DNA of 64,000 nucleotides from Cephalotus follicularis (Eukaryota > Streptophyta > Magnoliopsida > Oxalidales > Cephalotaceae), in NCBI GenBank assembly GCA_001972305.1, contig BDDD01002852.1, positions 186,001-250,000 of the forward strand, given 5' to 3'. A program made the translations under genes and the position numbers. Below the pieces are notes generated by a model that saw nothing but the letters and a program-made list of their open reading frames with translations, ran no database searches and was not told the origin of the DNA. Each line of letters starts with the position of its first letter. The stretch's first letter is position 1. Below, one piece after another: positions 60,582 through 64,000 of the stretch.

Positions 60582-60586
60582 CAATG

Positions 60587-63000
60587 CACCAACCGCTTTC
60601 ATGGATTTGATGAATCAGGTGTTCAAACCTTTATTGGACACTTTTGTGGTAGTTTTCATAGATGACGTGATGGTGTACTCATGGAGTACAGACAAGGACG
60701 AGGAACATCTGAGGATCGTTTTGCAGACCTTGAAGAACCATGAGTTGTACACCAAGCTTAGTAAGTGTGAGTTTTGGTTGGACATGGTTGTGTTTTTGGG
60801 CCATGTGATCTCAGGCCGAGGTGTTGAAGTGGACCCAAGGAAGGTTGAAGTTGTGTTATCTTGGGAGAGACCTAAGAGCATACCCGAGGTGCGCAGCTTC
60901 CTCAGACTTACTAGCTATTACTAAGGGTTCGTAGAAGGATTCTCGGCAATGACGGCTCCGATGTCAAGGTTGACAAGGAAGGATATGAAGTTCGTGTGGT
61001 CAGAGGACTGTGATCAGAGCTTCCAGACGTTGAAGGATAGATTAACGTCAGTTCTAGTGTTGACCCTTCCTTCTCCAGGAGTTGGTTTCATGGTTTACAG
61101 TGATGCTTCTCTGCATGGCCTTGGTTGCATGTTGATGCAAGAAGGGAAGGTCATTGCCTATGCTTCTCGGCAGTTGAAGGTTCATGAGCTCAACTACCCT
61201 ATCCATGACTTGGAGTTAGCTGCGGTGGTGTTTGCTTTGAAGATATGGCGTCATTATCTGTATGGTGAAGTCTTCCAGATCATTATCGACCACCAGAGTT
61301 TGAGGTATTTGTCTTCTCAACCACATCTGAACATGAGGCAGAGGAGATGGATCGAGCTCATCAAGGATTATGATTGTACTATCGAGTATCATCCTGGTAA
61401 GGCCAACATGGTTGCTAATGCGTTGAGCAGGAAGTCTTCTATTTCCTTGGCTCGCGTACAGATGGTTTACTTATCAATGTTGGAACAGTTGAGATCTTTG
61501 AGGGCAGAACTGTCTACCGAGGACAGTGGAGCAATGTTGGCTTCTCTGAGTGTGAGGTCTGTTTGGGTAGAGCAGATCCGAGGAGCACAAGAGAAGGACT
61601 GGAGGTTGGCTAAGTTAATGAAACAAGTCAAAGAGGGTTCTCGGACTGACTTCCACATCAGAGGTGATGGTGCCCTAATGTTTGGGTAGAGAATATGTGT
61701 ACCACATGTTGAGACGATCAAGCATGAAATCTTGGAGGAAGCTCATCGTTCTCCTTGGTCAATTCATCCTGGAAGTACCAAGATGCACCATGACTTAAGG
61801 CAATCCTTTTGGGTGGCGGGGCATGAAGCGTGAGATCACCAGGTTCAAGGAAAGATGCCTGACGTGCCAGCAGGTGAAGGCTAAGCGACAAAACCCCTCA
61901 GGTCTTCTCCAATCGCCTCCTATTCCAGTGTGGAAATGGGACAACATATCTATGGACTTTGTCGCAGGCTTTCCTAGGACAAGGAGTAAGCATGATGCTA
62001 TCTGGGTGATCGTTGATCGTCTGACCAAGTCTGCTCACTTCTTACCAATAAGGAAGGACATTAGTTTGGACAAGTTAGCTCGGTTGATTGTGGACGACGC
62101 GATCAGGTTACATGGGATTCCCAGCAGCATAGTTTCGGACAGAGATCCAAGGTTCACATCAAGGTTCTGGCGGAGCTTACAGATGATGTTGGGTACGGAG
62201 TTGTGACTCAGTACAGCATACCATCCTCAGACCTATGGGCAGTCTGAGCGTGCTATCCAGATTCTTGAAGATATGTTAAGAGCCTGTGTTATAGATTTCT
62301 GAGGAAGTTGGGATGACCACCTGACCTTGATCGAGTTCGCCTACAGTAACAGCTATCAAGCGAGCATTGGTATGGATCCTTATGAGGCTTTGTATGGAAG
62401 ACGTTGTCGAACCCCCTTGTGTTGGAATGAGGTGGGAGAACACCAGTTACTGGGACTAGAGTTGGTTCAGGATGCGACAGAGAAGGTGAAGGTGATCTGA
62501 GATCATCTGCGCGCGGCTCAAAGTAGGCAGAAGAGTGATGCAGACAAACGCCGAAAGGACTTGAGTTCTCAGTAGTTGATAAAGTGTTCCTCAGAGTATC
62601 AGCATACACGTGGATTGTTCATTTTGGCAAGCATGGAAATCTTAGCCCGAGGTACATAGGTCAGTTTGAGATCGTGCAGAGGATCGGGCCAGAGGCTTAT
62701 CCTTTGGCATTACCTTCAACGTTGACCAGAGTACATGATTTTTTCAATGTATCCGTGCTGAGGAAGTACGTTGCTGATCCTTCCCATGTGTAGAGGATCT
62801 ACCAGATTTAGCTTATGAGGAAGCCCCAGAACAGATTCTGGATCGCCGAGAACAAGTGCTAAGGAACAAGACCATTCCTTTGGTAAAGGTCTTGTGGAGG
62901 AACCATGTAGATGAGGAAGCTACATGGGACCGCGAGGACCAGATGAGGTAACGTTACCCCGACTTGTTCCTCGGACCAGAGCAAGAATTTTGAGGACAAA
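60587..63000 (+). pseudogene. E0 reverse transcriptase second half, RNase H, integrase, chromodomain (fossil)
   Basis: Reverse transcriptase resumes with FMDLMNQVFKPLLDTF and FIDDVMVYS (about 60656-60682). RNase H ([29 protein letters not shown]) starts near 61090. The integrase finger (CLTCQQVKAKRQNP near 61860), core (VDRLTKSAHFLPI; SSIVSDRDPRFTSRFW) and C-terminal GQFEIVQRIGPEAYPLAL segment follow. A chromodomain-like LPDLAYEEAPEQILD...VKVLWRNHVDEEATWDRED lies at 62800-62950. It shares wording with G5, showing they belong to one subclade. Several breaks are present. Confidence 0.87.
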
Positions 63001-63020
63001 ATTCCTTAAAGGGTAGAGGA

Positions 63021-64000
63021 TGTAACGACCCGCATTAATTTTTTTGGATAAATTGATGTTTGGGCCCTGGGAAATTTTTTTCTCCTTGGATTGGTTCGGT
63101 TTTGGGCTTGTGGCATAAAACCTTTGGACATGTGTTAAGAAAAGAGTTGGTCAAGTGTCAAATGAAGAGTGAAGAGATGGAAGATATTTTAAATAGTGTC
63201 TTGGGAGGAGTGAAGCTTCTTGAAGAAGTTGGATAGTTGACTTGGCTAATGTGAAGGATAGTATTCTTTTCATCAGTTTTCATTGAAAACATGGTTGCCG
63301 AGTTTTCTTTCTTCTTCTTCACCAATTCATCATGGAGCTTCGTTCATCTTCTGATGTTGGAACCTTCTTACCAGTCTACGAGTTTAGCAGATGAATGTTC
63401 TCCTCGGCTTGGTGTTGGTATGAAGTTTCGACGGTAGAGTAACGGCTTGTGAGGCCGAGGGGGAACTTAGTTGTAGTTCTTGTGCATGTGTGTGGGTCAT
63501 GCATGCTCCTCGAACTTTGTTTGATAGTTATGACTAAGCTGTGTGTGTTGATCTTGTAGAAGAAGATCCTAGCGAGGAGACTGCACAGCAAGGAAGCTAG
63601 CAGAAGACTGCAGATACTAGTGAGTGGGATGTTTCCCTTTTCTATCAATTGATACTGAGAGTCCATTGTTGATATGCCTTTCCATGATATTATCCTTGAC
63701 CAGGATTTCTTTTCCTGTGGTCTTGTTGTTTATAACATGATTGAAATACTGTTTTCCGAGCAGAGGACTCGATGTTGGGTTAATTGCTGTTTTCCCTTAA
63801 ATGCCATGTATTTCATGCTTTTTTGATATCATGTGTTCTTTTCCTTTGATACTGGTTACTGTTACTTGGACATGTATGAGACTTGTTATGGCGGGCAGAG
63901 GAGGGGGAGTTCGATCCCAATTCCATTCAGCAGTGCCATTGTCTATGATGAACTATTGGGTGTGACTGTGCCTGGTTTCCATACCCGGATCTGCTCATTT
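63021..64000 (+). repeat. E0 3' LTR, cut by the window edge
   Basis: The LTR starts TGTAACGACCCGC after AAAGGGTAGAGGA, a purine-rich tract at 63008-63020. It matches 35551-36530 with about 6% difference by eye. About two thirds of the LTR lies beyond the window. Confidence 0.85.

Larger units (their letters stand above)
35551..64000 (+). mobile_element. E0: Tekay/Del-type Ty3/gypsy element, broken, extends past the window
   Basis: The 5' LTR starts TGTAACTACCCGC at 35551. The 3' LTR starts TGTAACGACCCGC at 63021 and is cut by the window edge. Between them are gag-pol parts in plus orientation. They are interrupted in gag by E1 (38688-57102) and in the reverse transcriptase by a SIRE-like solo LTR (59358-60581). 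The candidate left target duplication is caaga (35546-35550); the right one is outside. LTR divergence is about 6% by eye over 380 bases, more than E1 and E2, as the nesting demands. The coding region has roughly a dozen breaks besides the insertions. Confidence 0.85.

Overview
The window is repeat DNA from a flowering plant with a large, retrotransposon-rich genome. I found no host gene in 64 kb. The plant assignment rests on four things: chromodomain Ty3/gypsy elements of the Tekay/Del type with initiator-methionine-tRNA primer sites; SIRE-type Ty1/copia LTRs; an Athila/Tat-like LTR; and a CACTA transposon with the ends CACTACTAGAAAA...TTTTTCTAGTAGTG. I cannot name the species. Nearly all long reading frames are retroelement gag-pol remnants or chance frames inside LTRs. 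All LTR elements are treated as fossils.

Left part (1-15570). The 3' end of a SIRE-type copia element (env-like tail, then LTR at 1018) abuts a diverged copy of the same LTR in inverted orientation (ending 3101). To the right lie two minus-strand Tekay-type LTR pieces, G1 (3102-5530) and G2 (5531-9888). G2 is split by an Athila/Tat-like solo LTR (7016-9614, duplication gcgtc), which itself holds a broken SIRE remnant. G2 seems to sit in the LTR of an older Tekay-type element, G5 (LTR end 10290, integrase/chromodomain remnant to 10826). That element is cut by an Angela/TAR-like copia LTR (10827-12590) followed by about 3 kb without recognisable coding.

Middle part (15571-35550). Tekay element E3 runs on the minus strand from 15571 to about 35195. 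Its left LTR contains a complete-length Tekay element, E4 (15829-25123, duplication ttaac). Its right LTR contains a 965-bp non-autonomous CACTA transposon (33690-34654, duplication aaa). A 355-bp orphan stretch with three copies of a 15-bp repeat follows.

Right part (35551-64000). This is a three-level nest. Plus-strand element E0 (35551 to beyond the window) is split in gag by minus-strand E1 (38688-57102, duplication agaaa). E1 is split by plus-strand E2 (44778-53350, near-duplication taagc/taggc). A SIRE-like solo LTR (59358-60581, duplication caatg) sits in the reverse transcriptase of E0. LTR divergence judged by eye on the first 250-380 bases (E2 about 4%, E1 about 5%, E0 about 6%; E4 about 6-7%, E3 about 9%) agrees with the nesting order.

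The most unusual signal is shared by LTRs of otherwise unrelated lineages. SIRE copia, the Athila-like LTR and one Tekay subclade each carry arrays of a 10-16 base near-palindrome centred on TCGA or TCGG, such as AGCGTCGACGCTT, AAGACGTCGACGTCTT and CAGTCGACTG/CAGTCGGCTG. In the Tekay elements these form two clusters on either side of the TATA/leader region. The CACTA element is likewise packed with CCGACCGC/GCGGTCGG units. The E0/G5 Tekay subclade lacks the TCGA arrays.
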